Shown piece by piece: positions 44,260-54,966 of a stretch of 64,000 nt of DNA. The notes beneath the pieces were generated by a model that worked only from the letters and a program-made list of their open reading frames with translations, did no database searches and was not told the DNA's origin. Within the stretch, counting starts at the first letter, position 1; every line of letters starts with the position of its first letter. A program made the position numbers and the translations under genes. The DNA comes from Liopterus haemorrhoidalis (Eukaryota > Arthropoda > Insecta > Coleoptera > Dytiscidae), in contig OZ020625.1 in the NCBI GenBank assembly GCA_963971575.1, forward strand, positions 18,010,829 through 18,074,828. The letters run 5' to 3'.

Positions 44260-44583
44260 GACAAAATGACGGTATAAGGGTTTTTTGGTCATACCTACAA
44301 AACCCTAAAAATAAAGATCATTCAAAAGTTAATTTTGAAAATTATGCATAAAAAAAGTTCACGTTATTCTACTAACCAACTATTTGAAATTTCTAAAGTA
44401 CTAAATATATCTCAACTTTATAAATTTACAATATTAAAATATATTAAAAAAAATCCCCAAGAAGTTACTTTTTTAAATCACAGCTATAATACAAGAAATA
44501 AACGATTAGCTAAAACACCTAAAATGCTAAAAAATACAGGTCAGTGTTTCTTAGCACGTCAGGGTTATGAACGCTATAATTAA
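42760..44583 (+). pseudogene. LINE ORF2 C-terminal fragment, interrupted by a family A element
   Basis: Plus-strand fragment related to, but distinct from, the minus-strand LINE. ISYADDTVLLINAENWTDA (about 42855) holds the YADD site, followed by KVKYLGVIIDKNMKWDEHI and FFSYGLIAWGGSAEKYLKK. The frame is cut at 43340 by a 966-bp insertion and resumes at 44307 with KIIQKLILKIMHKKSS to a stop near 44583. Removing the insert and one copy of AAAAAT restores the frame. The upstream ORF2 is missing (5' truncation). Confidence 0.85.
43341..44306 (-). mobile_element. Family A microsatellite-bearing element, full-length reference copy
   Basis: 966 bp with flanking AAAAAT at 43335-43340 and 44307-44312. 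On the minus strand it starts AGGGTTTTGTAGGTATGAC, which can pair with the nearby AAAACCCT. A long (GTCT)n tract (about 44187-44259), a conserved core and a tRNA-like region (about 43622-43710) with box A TAGCGTAATGGG and box B-like GAGTTCGAGTAC follow. It ends with GGTATA-type inverted terminal sequence, the palindrome GTGTGAATATTCACAC and TTCACATCA. It has no open frame. Transposase- and LINE-mediated spread are both possible. Confidence 0.85.
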
Positions 44584-45436
44584 GATATCATTTTTCATTA
44601 TGACATATGTCAAATGGATCGACATTTTAAAAAAGTGACATTTTTTAATACCAACATGACATACAGCTTCAAATGTGCAGACTATTGAAAACAAAATTCC
44701 CTCTTAGTTTGTTATTACAAAAGTGAACTGCTTATATAACTAAATATTAATTTAAAATGGATAAAATGTAAATAATAAATGTTACTGGTATTATTTTTTA
44801 TTAAAGATTTCCTTCTTTTTCAAAAGTAAATTGGGAGGGCATTGCCTCGTTGCCCTACCTGTACCAGCCACCACTGTTAATTGGGCCTATAATGGCCGAT
44901 ACTCGTAGATGTTGTGGGTAAAAAAATAATAATAATTTAACCACAGTTTCATTACAAATTATTTATTTTTAAACTAAAGTATAAACAATTGTTAATATAA
45001 ATGTTTTTCTTCCATAGCATTAAAGAAACAACCCATATATCCTGTAGCAGCAACACATTCGTCAGAAGAATGGGGCACTAAAAATAAATAAATATATTAA
45101 TTAGTTACTATACTAAATGGTAGCATGACTGCAATACGTAGAATACAAAAAAAATTAACAATATAAATGCCATAAAATGATATATTCCCTCCGTCTGAAA
45201 ATATGGTATAAATTACTTTAACCCTCCGTCGGTCGCATGAGTTTCAAAATGATACAAGCGCGCTAACTTTCAGGGCCATTTTTTTACGTGAAAGTGGGGG
45301 TAGTCCACCTCCACAGTACCTTCCTTATTTATCTTTAGCTAGCTGTCAGTGTCAGGCACGTCGCCCAATTGTTTTTGTGCGCTTAGCAGAAACCGTCTTA
45401 TATCATATTCATACATTGCGACCGAAAGTGTAAGTA
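44582..45436. other. Fragment of a foldback MITE and anonymous sequence
   Basis: 44582-44735 is an inverted partial copy of the MITE at 53557-53858, ending CAAAAGTGAACTGCTTATA. The remainder is AT-rich and without supported genes. Confidence 0.5.
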
Positions 45437-45872
45437 CAGTCTGTTCCAAACGGTTAAGCGGAACTAAATGGGAATTTAGTTCTTTTAGGTTGTCACGAGA
45501 AGGGACCTTGCTTGGGTTATTTCATTTTTCACGTTGGGATGACGAAATTTAAAATTCCAACAATGAAACCGTTTCCATGGTGAAACCAACAATGAAACCA
45601 TGGAAACGAATGACATATGTCAAAATTAAATATTTTTTTTAGATATTTTAATGACAAAAAAATAAATAAATGGGAAATTTGTATTAAGAATGACACAAAA
45701 AATCAAAATATAAAGAAAATGACATTTTAAAATGATATTAACCTTAACCAAAAAATGTTTATTGTAAGTATGATTTACAAAGCTTAAACAAAACGACCGA
45801 AAGGCACGGTTTAAACGATGAAAGTAACTAGATTGCAAAATCTAGTTCCGCTTAAGCGTTTGGAACAGACTG
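45437..45872. mobile_element. Tc1/mariner-type foldback MITE
   Basis: The ends CAGTCTGTTCCAAACGG and their complement reach 45872, with TA at 45435-45436 and 45873-45874. CAGT termini and TA duplication fit Tc1/mariner. The arms extend well into the element. It is related to 56590-57068 and to diverged copies at 16411, 19850 and 21310. Confidence 0.85.
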
Positions 45873-45936
45873 TATCTGTGCATTTTATTTTTAAAGGGTA
45901 TGTTTCGTATTATTTATATTTTTTATTTAGAGAATA

Positions 45937-46230
45937 ATGGACCAAAACCGACTTTATAACTTGGATGATCCCCGAGATGTTAAAGCTGTGATGAAATTTG
46001 TTTTTGATGACGACGACGAAGTAGAAATAGAAGATTTTCAGGATGATGCGGACACGGATGCGGAAGATGTTCCAGCAGAAGAAAGGCCTGATAATTCTGA
46101 TACTGAGGATAGTCGGACTGATGAAGAACCCGATCACGAGGATTTATGGGCGCAGCCAACGGGGGGGGGGGCGACGAGCCTGGGCCCCTCCCAGGACCAG
46201 CAGATTACACGGCGCTGCTCGGAGAGTTAA
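45937..46230 (+). pseudogene. Acidic N-terminus of a probable piggyBac transposase
   Basis: From the ATG at 45937 the frame is strongly acidic (FVFDDDDEVEIEDFQDDADT, then SDTEDSRTDEEPDHEDLW), as in the N-terminal region of many piggyBac transposases. It degenerates after a G-run at 46160. A second piece with clear piggyBac similarity lies at 47525-47700, so the two may be parts of one element split by later insertions. Acidic composition alone is weak evidence. Confidence 0.4.
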
Positions 46231-46239
46231 AGATAAAAT

Positions 46240-46780
46240 TTGTTCACCACAACAGTAGTTAATTTTTAAAATACTTCATTGTTAACAATACTGGCATTTT
46301 TTTTTTTTTTCGTATAAATAAACATTTTTTTAAGATTGCCTACTCTTGATAAAGTGACATAATTATTGTTCAAGTGAAAATACATCACTTTCTAAATATG
46401 CTCCAACGAATTATATGAAGGGGAGCGTTGATCCTTTTCCCGCTGACACATCGACTAAAACATTCGCCCAGTCAAATGATAAAACTGTTTTAAACAACTA
46501 ATTACTCGATTCGGATAAGATAAAGTAGAAATCTGACTTCGGTATAACCTTCAGAATGTAATTTTAAAATGACTCCTCAAACGTGAAATAGAGTAGAAAT
46601 AGTAGAAATATAATAGAGTAGGAGTTGTACGGGTTTTTCTTGGATTTCCACCGATAATACCGATAATAGAGTAGTTTTGGAGACAATCGCGCTCTTAAAA
46701 TCGGTATTTGGCTTTAAATAAGGTATTTTTGAAATTATGATATTTTACACACAAAAAGGACTGATATAAGTTGTACTGAA
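46240..46780. other. Anonymous sequence
   Basis: No gene or element was recognised. Confidence 0.4.
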
Positions 46781-46783
46781 CAA

Positions 46784-47520
46784 CAGAGGCGTATTTAGAG
46801 GGGAGGGGGCACAAGCCCCCTCTGAAGGTCCAAAGAAATGAAAATTTAACAAATTTATCATAATCGCAAAATAACTTATGTATTTTACAATAATAATAAG
46901 CTATATTTTATTATGATTAGTGCTGAAATTAACAGAAAATGCATATTTACATGTTATTTTTAGGCTTTCGTAGGTATAATCAAGAAATCCTTATTCCGTT
47001 ACATGAGTCTGTTCGTTCGGTACAAATTGTGGCCAAGCGGCTGATTTAGAGAACTGAGCATAAGTAAGAGAAATATTGAGACTTCAAAAATATATCCCGC
47101 GAAAAATATAAATAAATATGTATTTATCGAAGAAAAAATCAAGTGAAAGTTTTTGATACATGGATTAACAATTACATTTTTCTATCAACAAATAATGGAA
47201 TTATTATTTGATATAAACATCAATATCCAACAGCAGGGGTATCGAACTGATTTGGGTCGCAGTCTATTTTACATACAAAATAATAAGCAGTGACGGAACT
47301 TTTAATATCCCGAAAGGTTTCTTGATATTTTTTTATAAACAGAAAAGGGGAAGAGAGTATATTTTACATTTTTAAATATATTTTTCCCCTAAATAAGCTC
47401 AAGTGATTTTGATTACCACTTCAGGGGCCACAAAAAATGAGGTTGAGGGCCGTATTCGGCCCGCGTGCCCTCGAAATTTGATTCGGCCCTCCCCAAGACA
47501 AAATCCTGGCTGCGCCACTG
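46784..47520. mobile_element. Mosaic of hAT-like ends and a diverged family A copy
   Basis: CAGAGGCGTATTTAGAGGGG at about 46785, GCAGGGGTATCGAACTGATT at about 47234 and CTGGCTGCGCCACTG ending at about 47520 are hAT-type termini, but none has a partner with a matching 8-bp flank. 46960-47180 is a diverged family A copy lacking the microsatellite. The region looks like deletions joining several elements. Confidence 0.4.
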
Positions 47521-47524
47521 TATC

Positions 47525-47702
47525 TAGAGAAAACCAAACCACGAAATGGTCGAAAATGCCGCGTAAGAAAAAGCGACGCGTTGAACCTCAAAACGTTGTG
47601 AAACATCTACCAAGAGTTATACGGTATGCACGACATACCAAATTACCTATAGAATGTTGGCATAATTTTTTCACTGATACAATGCTGGAATGGACACAAT
47701 GA
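47525..47702 (+). pseudogene. piggyBac transposase N-terminal domain fragment
   Basis: The frame encodes a basic stretch (KMPRKKKRRVEPQ), then VIRYARHTKLPIECWHNFFT, resembling the piggyBac transposase segment in which a Pro-Ile/Leu-(D/E)-Cys-Phe motif precedes an FF...(D/E)(I/M)L helix. It stops at about 47702, and no catalytic region follows. Confidence 0.6.
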
Positions 47703-47931
47703 ACTGATAAGGAATTTTTTTCGTTTAGAATTATTTTACGTTGCATTTTTTCCCCATGTTTTTACTGACCGCCAACATATATAAGGGAGGTATTGTGATC
47801 ATACTGATTTTGATATTTCGAGATTTCGATGGATCTTCACGAATAGGGGATAGGCATGATTTTTTAATTTTTTTTTATTATATTCCTCTTGTTGCATATA
47901 AACATTAATTTTATATTAAAATATATAAAAT

Positions 47932-48090
47932 ATGGAAGATTCAGGCCCCAGTACTTCGAAACATAGTCGAAAATATTGTTTAGTACCGATGTGCACAAAT
48001 AGTTCAAATAGAAATCCAAAAAAACAATTTATATCATTACCTGATGGCGAAAAACAACAGAAAAGGCGAAATTTGTGGCTGGAAGCATGA
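47932..48090 (+). pseudogene. THAP-domain fragment
   Basis: 53 codons from the ATG at 47932 to TGA at 48088-48090. HSRKYCLVPMCTNSSNRNPK gives the first Cys pair (C-x4-C) of a THAP zinc finger, followed by FISLPDGEKQQKRRNLWLEA, matching its first helix. The second Cys/His pair is missing, so the finger is incomplete. It is distinct from the THAP exon at 1243. P-element-like transposon remnant or truncated host gene. Confidence 0.6.
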
Positions 48091-48099
48091 GGTGAAATA

Positions 48100-48810
48100 A
48101 AACCGATATTTCAGAAAAAAGTGAACTTTATGTTTGTATATGTTTTTACATATATTCCATGAGCATAAATGCATCAATGTTGGGTAAATTATCACTCTGA
48201 GCACTAACAAAATCTTTATCTGCCATTTTAATAATAAATGCGTGAAAAATTGTTTAAAAACAAATACAAAACTCTCGAACAATACAATATAGACTCGATT
48301 CAAATAGAAAAGGATCCACGACCGTTACAAAATTGCGCAAACAAGATAACTCCAGTGGCGGAGACAAATAAAATATTTTTAAACAAAATGGGACAATTAA
48401 ATAATATTTTTTATTGAATTAGTTAAGGAACGATTTAAAAGCTGTATATTAAAATATAAATAAAATGCTGTTTAATATAAATATGTCAGTCATAAATGAC
48501 AGAAGGCGAATTAATTATGAATAGAAAAATAAATTTTTATATAAACTCGTTGAAAGCTCCTAACTCACACAAGATTTCTACGGCTATGAGTAACAAACCT
48601 AACACACCTATTATAAGTAAATTAGTTCACTCTAACTATTTGAATTCACTCTAACTAAGTTATCTATAGGATAAATTATTTACAACGTATAGGTACTGAT
48701 AAATATTATCCATTGGATAAAAATGACAGATTTTGACAGATAGGTGTCAAAAAACATTTTATTGATAAATATATATACATAATATAAGAATATATACGTA
48801 AAATATATAA
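48100..48810. other. Anonymous AT-rich sequence
   Basis: No supported gene. Open frames of 60-90 codons lack motifs. Confidence 0.4.
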
Positions 48811-51800
48811 TACTAGCTGAGTACCCGTGCTTCGCTACGGTATATTGACGATCTGCCATCATCGTGCAATCATTATAAATCATGGTTCTCTATAGATCAC
48901 ATTGCTTACTATCTCCTCAAGTGTAGATTCACCCCGATGGAGACTCATTAGTGTAAAATTTTCAGTTTGTTTCTAAACATGTGTATAGGTAACTTTTATA
49001 AGCAAAAACCTAGTTGATATCTCATCTGTCCTAAGAGATATTGAGGAATCCGTGAAAAACCATTTTACTCCTTTTCACCCCATAGGGGTCGAAAAATCCT
49101 TTCTTAGTGAGTTCTTACGTCATATCGAGAAATGTACTCTTGGAATTTCTTATTTCTAATAAAAAATACTAATTTTCCCTTTAGGAAAGAAATTTAAAAA
49201 ACTGTCAAAACTAGAGATGGGAATTTCGGCTCAATTTGCGGAACCGGATCAGTGGAGGTCGTTCAGTTTGTTGAGCCGGTTCATTGATCCGGCTCAGTGA
49301 TCCGGTTAAGTAAACATGTTTTCGAGACACAGGTCGGTCGTTAGTTCGTAGGTAGAACGTCGCTTAGAGTCGGTTCTTGCAATATATGAACTGTAAACAT
49401 GATCCCGAGACACAGGCCGGTCAGTCGTTCGTTCGTAGGTAGAACGTCGCTTAGCGCCGGCTCTTGCTTAGACCCGGTCAGTTGTCGGTCGTTCGTTCGT
49501 AAGTAGACGTCGCTTAGAACCGGCTCTTCCTTAGACCCGGTCAGTTGTCGGTCGTTCGCTCGTAAGTAGACGTCGCTTAGAGCCGGCTCTTCCTTAGACC
49601 CGGTCAGTTGTCGGTCGTTCGCCCGTAGGTAGAACGTCGCTTAACCCGGTCAGTTGTCGGTCGTTCGCTCGTAGGTAGAACGTCGCTTAGCCCCGGTTCT
49701 TATCTAACATTTTTGAAACAAACAATTCACTTTATGTAGCTACTGTATTTTAAACCAGATGTGTTAAGTTTATGGCGATGTTTATTGCCCTTATAAATCG
49801 GATATCTGGGATTTGGGCAATATTTTTAATATTTTTATATAGTATGGTTGTAAGAAAATACAGACTAAGCCTATTAGTTTCAAATAAACTGCCCTACAAA
49901 TTGATGACAATAAATAATACAATTTATGATAATACATTACAAGCCGAGTTCTCGCGAAGTTCAACATGACATCGATCCAGATCCGGATCACTCCGGTCAC
50001 TGCTCACAATCGCCCGACCAATCGTATCCTTGAAACTTGAAACTATATAGTGAGCCGTGAGCCGGCTCATTTCAATTTGGTGAACCGTGTCACTTCGGTC
50101 ACTGTACTGAGTCGGCTCAGTGAGCCGGTTCGTTCATGAACGACCCATCTCTAGTCAGAACACTATCGAAAGATTTTAAAAAGTTCTATATGCCAGAAAG
50201 AAGCACAGGAGATATAAAGGGTTCGATGCTTACGTTATGGAAGGAATATGTTCTCGGAATTCCATGTATATAATCAAAAATATATCAATTTAACCCTTTA
50301 TAGTTAAAAAAAAAACGTTTAAGACTTTAGAAAAAAAAAATATGCCAAAAAGGAATGTTATGACTCAACAAACCAAGAAGTTACGAAATATTATATAACT
50401 CGCCCTGATTTAATGTAGATTCGCCCGTTAAGTGTTGCTTGCAGCAAAATCCTAAATTACATTTTTATACATGCGTACGGGTAACCATAATAAATAATAA
50501 GCAAGTCGTTATTTCATCAAGAGATATTGAGAAATCTGTTTTCACCCCCTAGGGGTCGAATTTCGAGAAATCTGTTCTAAGTGGTTGCTTACGTCATGGA
50601 AGAAATATAGTTCCCGAATTTCAATTGTCTACTAAAAAATACCAATGTACCAATGTAATGTAAAGTAATGTAAGAATAGCAATTTAGGGATGACATATAA
50701 AAAAATGGTTAAAATGAAATAATCTTGAAACTAATAATATTAAAAAGACACCTAAATGCGAAAAAGTACAACATAGTTATTGTACAACAAAGACGGAAGT
50801 TTCACAGGGTTCTATAATTCACCCCGAATCTAGAATCGCCCCTTTAGGTTGATGGTTAGAACACTGTAAGCAAAAATCAAATCAATATATCATTGAACCT
50901 AAGAGATAATGAAGATTCCGAGGAAAATCATTTTATCACTTTCCATCCCGTATGGGTCGAATTTCGAAAAATTCCATATAAACGGATGCTTGCGACATGG
51001 AGTCGCAATTCATATGTCTATGTCTTCACGTCTCTATATCCAAGGGAAGTTCTATCGAATAAAAATACCCATTTACCCCTTAGAGGTGTAATTTTAGAAA
51101 ATGGTCAAAACTATTTCGAGATATTTGAAAAAGACACCGGTGTGCCAAAAAGGAATGTTATAACACCCTTGTAGATTCACCCTTTTAGGGAATGGTTAGG
51201 ACAAAATCCTGAAATAAGTACATCAACATTTGTATGGATAACCTTTATAAGCAAAAACCAAGGCGATATATTATTGGACCTAAGAGATATTGAGGAGTCC
51301 GTGAAAACACATTTTACCCCTTTTAACCCCTTAGGGGTTGAATTTCCAAAATTCATTTCTTAGGGGGTTGTTAAATCATAAAAGGCATATACTCCCCGAA
51401 TTTTATGTTTCTCTGTCTAGACGACATTCTATCGAATAAAAAATACCAATACACCCCTTTTCACTTTAGGGGTGAAATTTAAAAAAACGGTCAAAACACT
51501 ATCTAAATATTTTAAAAAGACACCTATATGCCAAAAAGGAATGTTATAACACAATAAATATAGAAGATGCGAATGGTTCTATTATTCACCCAGATTGTAG
51601 ATACACCATAGGTACACCTTTTAGGGGATGATTAGGACAAAATCCTGAAATAGGTTTTTCATCTTTTACATTGTTAAAACCTTTATAAGCAAAAACCAAG
51701 GCGATATATTATTGGACCTAAGAGATATTGAAGAATTCGTGAAAACACATTTTACCCATTTTTACCCCTTAGGGGTTGAATTTACAAAAAACATTTCTTA

Positions 51801-52761
51801 GGGGGTTGTTACGTCATAAAAGGGATAAACTCCCCGAATTTTATGTTTCTCTGTCTAGACGACATTCTATCGAATAAAAAATACCAATTTGCCCCTTTAG
51901 GGGTGAAATTTAAAAAAACGGTCAAAACACTTTCTAAATATTTTAAAAAGACACCTATATGCAAAAAAAAATTATAACACAACACACACAGAAAATACGA
52001 TGGGTTCCATAATTCACCTCGATTGTAGATTCACTCTTTTAGGGGTTGATTAGTACAAAATCCTGAAAAATAAGTTTTTCTACATTTATATAGGTAGTCT
52101 TTGTAAGCAAAAGCAAGGCGATATATTATTGACCTAAAAGATATTGAGGAATCCGTGTAAACATATTTCACCCCTTTTCGCCCCTGAGACGTCGAATTTC
52201 GAAAAATCATTTCTTAGGGGGTTCTTAAGTCATAAAAGGGATATACTCCCCGAATTTTATGTATCTTTGTCTAGACGACATTCTATCAAATAAAAAATAC
52301 CAATTTACCCCTTTAGGGGTGAAATTTAAAAGAACGGTCAAAACACTTTCTAAATATTTTATAAAGACACCTATATGCCTAAAAGGAATGTTATAAGATA
52401 ATAAACACAGAAGATGCGAAGGGTTCTATAATTCACCCTGACTGTAGATTCACCCCTTTAGGGGTTGATTAGGACCAAATCCTGAAAATAGTTTTTTAAT
52501 ATTTACATGAGTTATCATTGTATGCAAAAACCAAGTCGATATCTTATTTGACCTAAGAGATATTAAAGAAACCGTGAAGCCACATTTTACCCGTTTTAAC
52601 CCCCTTTTCACCCACTTAGAGAATGAGTTTTGAAAAATCCGTTGGGTGCTTACGTCATGGAGGGAATATACTTGCCGATTTTCATGATTTTAGGTCCAGT
52701 AGTTTGGGCTGGGCGTTGATTATGAGTAGGTAGCTTAGTTACGATTTTATATATATATAGA
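48811..52761. repeat. Composite insect-type repeat with internal tandem array
   Basis: It begins TACTAGCTGAGTACCCGTGC and TTCGCTACGG, and ends GTAGTTTGGGCTGGGCGTTG followed by TTTTATATATATATAG. I recall such ends from widespread insect dispersed repeats. Between them a unit of about 410-440 bp is repeated roughly seven times, with anchors TAGATTCACCCC...GGGGTTGATTAG at about 50416, 50826, 51174, 51612, 52027 and 52447. Units contain palindromic CCCCTTTAGGGG blocks and GTCTAGACGACATTCTATCG. No protein is encoded. Confidence 0.75.
49212..50153. mobile_element. hAT-type element with minisatellite, inserted in the tandem array
   Basis: The termini TAGAGATGGG and CCCATCTCTA are flanked by GTCAAAAC (49204-49211) and GTCAGAAC (50154-50161), an 8-bp duplication with one mismatch. 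The subterminal regions are dense in GAGCCGG/CCGGCTC motifs. The interior has about five copies of a roughly 60-bp unit with CGGTCGTTCGCTCGTA and GACGTCGCTTAG (about 49330-49700). No transposase. Confidence 0.85.
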
Positions 52762-52977
52762 TAACAGGTACTGTGTACATATTAGACATACCTACAATTT
52801 ATATACATATTACATACACCTGTTTCCATTATGTGTACTATTTTATTGTGTAATTATTATACCTATATCAAAATAAATTCAAAATAATTTAGTAATCTAC
52901 TTTAATTTATACCGAAATAAAAAAAATATTGTCGATTAATTTTAGATAATTTACATTTATTTTTAAAGAAAGAAATC

Positions 52978-53433
52978 ATGGATTCTGATTTAGAAGATTT
53001 GCAAGCAGACGATGATGAAGAAATTATTTAGAAAGTATTTAGAAAGTCCATACATAGTTCCTGTTAGACCAAATCATATGAACCATTGGGATGAGAAAGA
53101 ATTTATTAATCGATTTCGCTTAGCGAAAAATGCATTTTATATCCTGCTCCACCAAATACTTCAATTAAAAAACAAAAATAAATAAACGGTCGTATTTAAT
53201 TTTCAGTGTTTCTGCATTTCTATTCTGTATGCAGGATGCATTAAACATAATACATTTTTTTCCCAGGCCCCTTGTTTATCCTTTAGATTTACAGCGTCAG
53301 TAGCTTTATTTTCTATAACATTTTTACATTTTAACACAAGATTTACAAGTTGCCTTGTTTCGGAAATATTGAAATTTGCGCTTCTTGGGCGTTTAGCGCA
53401 CATATTTCTGTACAAAATTTTGACAGTTGTCAT
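52978..53433. pseudogene. PIF/Harbinger remnants: transposase N-terminus (+) and Myb/SANT-like protein (-)
   Basis: Plus strand: MDSDLEDLQADDDEEII then a stop. In another frame (about 53068-53178) comes RPNHMNHWDEKEFINRFRLA, like the segment before the DDE domain of HARBI1-type transposases. Minus strand 53203-53433: KRPRSANFNISETRQLVNLV and DKQGAWEK match a Myb/SANT-like (zeste-type) DNA-binding domain, which often accompanies Harbinger elements and helps their transposase. Both are truncated, and the opposed orientation is normal for such elements. Confidence 0.55.
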
Positions 53434-53556
53434 TTATTTTGACAGTTGTATCTATCTCTCTTTTATTCGTGCAAGTCGCGTATATGTCTCTCTTTGTTTA
53501 ACATAACGCTACTAATACCAACATAAAAAAAAATTCGAAAATATTATGAATCAGAA

Positions 53557-53858
53557 TATAAGCGGTTCACTTTTGTAAGAACAAACTAAGAGGGAATTTT
53601 GTTTTCAATTGTTTGCACCTTTGAAGCTGTATGTCATGTTGGTATTAAAAAATGTCACTTTTTTAAAATGTCGATCCATTTGACATATGTCATAATGAAA
53701 AATGATATCTTAATTATAGTGATCATAACCTTATCAACCTAAAGTCGGTTTTACAGCGTAAGGAATATTTTTAATTGACATTTAAAGTCAGTAACACACC
53801 ATAAAAGTAACCAAAATAACCAGATCTAGTGTGTTCTTACAAAAGTGAACAGCTTATA
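53557..53858. mobile_element. Foldback MITE with TATAAGC ends
   Basis: The ends TATAAGCGGTTCACTTTTGT and ACAAAAGTGAACAGCTTATA are inverted repeats of about 27 bp with TA at the borders. Partial copies at 44582-44735 and 55965-56028. Non-coding. Confidence 0.75.
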
Positions 53859-53862
53859 GCTA

Positions 53863-54330
53863 TTATCTGTCTCATTTTGTAATACGAAACTAACAGGGAA
53901 ACTTCATTTTTTATGTTGTATATTTAAAATATCATCTTAGGGTGGTAATTCTGAAGTTACACCTTTCAAAATATTTGACAATGTCAATTATGACAACTTA
54001 CTAACACAAATTGTATAAAACACAAATTGACAAGTATTTGAAATATATTTTATACAACCAGAACAGGAATTATGAATAAGCGAAATAAGATGAAATAAAT
54101 ATTTGTATATAACTCAAAATATTAGACATGTCAATCCCAAATTTGACATGTCAATTTGATATCTGACATGTAGTTTTTGAGTGAATATAACCTCAGTATA
54201 ATGAAACTTCACCAAAAATGTGAAAGCCAGATTTACAAGTTTACATGGTTTCAAAAAAGTCTATTTACACCACAACAGTCACCAAAGTAACCAGATTTAG
54301 TTTCGTATTACAAATTGAGACAGATTATAT
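53863..54330. mobile_element. Uninterrupted relative of the 15245-16241 MITE
   Basis: The ends ATTATCTGTCTCATTTTGTA and TACAAATTGAGACAGATTATA are inverted. It supplies the empty-site sequence for the family A insertion at 15300. Non-coding. Confidence 0.7.
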
Positions 54331-54498
54331 CTACGGGATAACTAGAGTTGGAAATACAGAAAGCAATTTATCTTAGTGACTATCAAGAGGATAATATTAT
54401 TCCATTGATAGTTATTCTTATAGATAACAGTAAGATGGAAATACCGGGCTTTAATGTAATAGTTTGAACCCGGCACGCCGAAAGGCCAGGGGTAATAA

Positions 54499-54499
54499 A

Positions 54500-54545
<46 letters not shown>
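54499..54545. repeat. (TA)n microsatellite
   Basis: About 22 uninterrupted TA/AT repeats. It produces spurious tyrosine-isoleucine open frames on both strands. Confidence 0.95.
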
Positions 54546-54546
<1 letters not shown>

Positions 54547-54897
54547 AAATATGAACACTGCATTTTATCAATTGATATTTTTAGTAAAATTGAAGGTGTA
54601 TTTTGTGTATGGGAGCGTTCAAGTATTTTCTCCCTTTGTCAGCAAAAGTAAGAAAAATATAATCGTGAAAATAGTAAAATCGTGTTGTAGGCACCTTAAA
54701 CGCGCTTATTCATTAAAGACATCAGTTCCAACATGAGCATTAAGGTGCGTACTGACTTGAGCATTTGTACGCGCACGGATTATGTACGTGCACAGATTTT
54801 CGAGCGGGCAAAAAAAAAAAATTGCATACACAACATTCTTGTTTGTGCGCTCCACGTATTTCAGTTATATCCGCACACATCTTCACGTCTTCACGTA

Positions 54898-54966
54898 GCT
54901 ACAACGTTCTGCGACCTTACTAAAGCCTTCGATTGTGTCACACATGAGATTCTCTTCAATCATTTA
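54898..54966 (+). pseudogene. LINE reverse-transcriptase fragment
   Basis: A short stretch encoding FCDLTKAFDCVTHEILFNHL, the (F/L)DLxKAFDxVxH motif of LINE reverse transcriptases. It is cut at 54966 by the Harbinger-type MITE, and no continuation was found on the other side. Confidence 0.65.

Noticed and set aside
44067..44351. Proteins encoded across the CAGA microsatellite
   Set aside because: Frames open on both strands (TDRQ.. and VCLS..) are consequences of a tetranucleotide repeat without stops.
46784..47520. Single hAT element spanning these ends
   Set aside because: The flanks differ (GAACAA-type left, TATCTAGA right) and other hAT-like ends lie between, so it is a mosaic.
48811..52761. 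CRISPR-like array
   Set aside because: Units are about 420 bp and diverged throughout, in a eukaryotic repeat context; there is no short constant repeat with unique spacers and no cas gene.
54342..54736. Tyr-Ile repeat proteins
   Set aside because: Produced by translation of (TA)n; no flanking coding signal.
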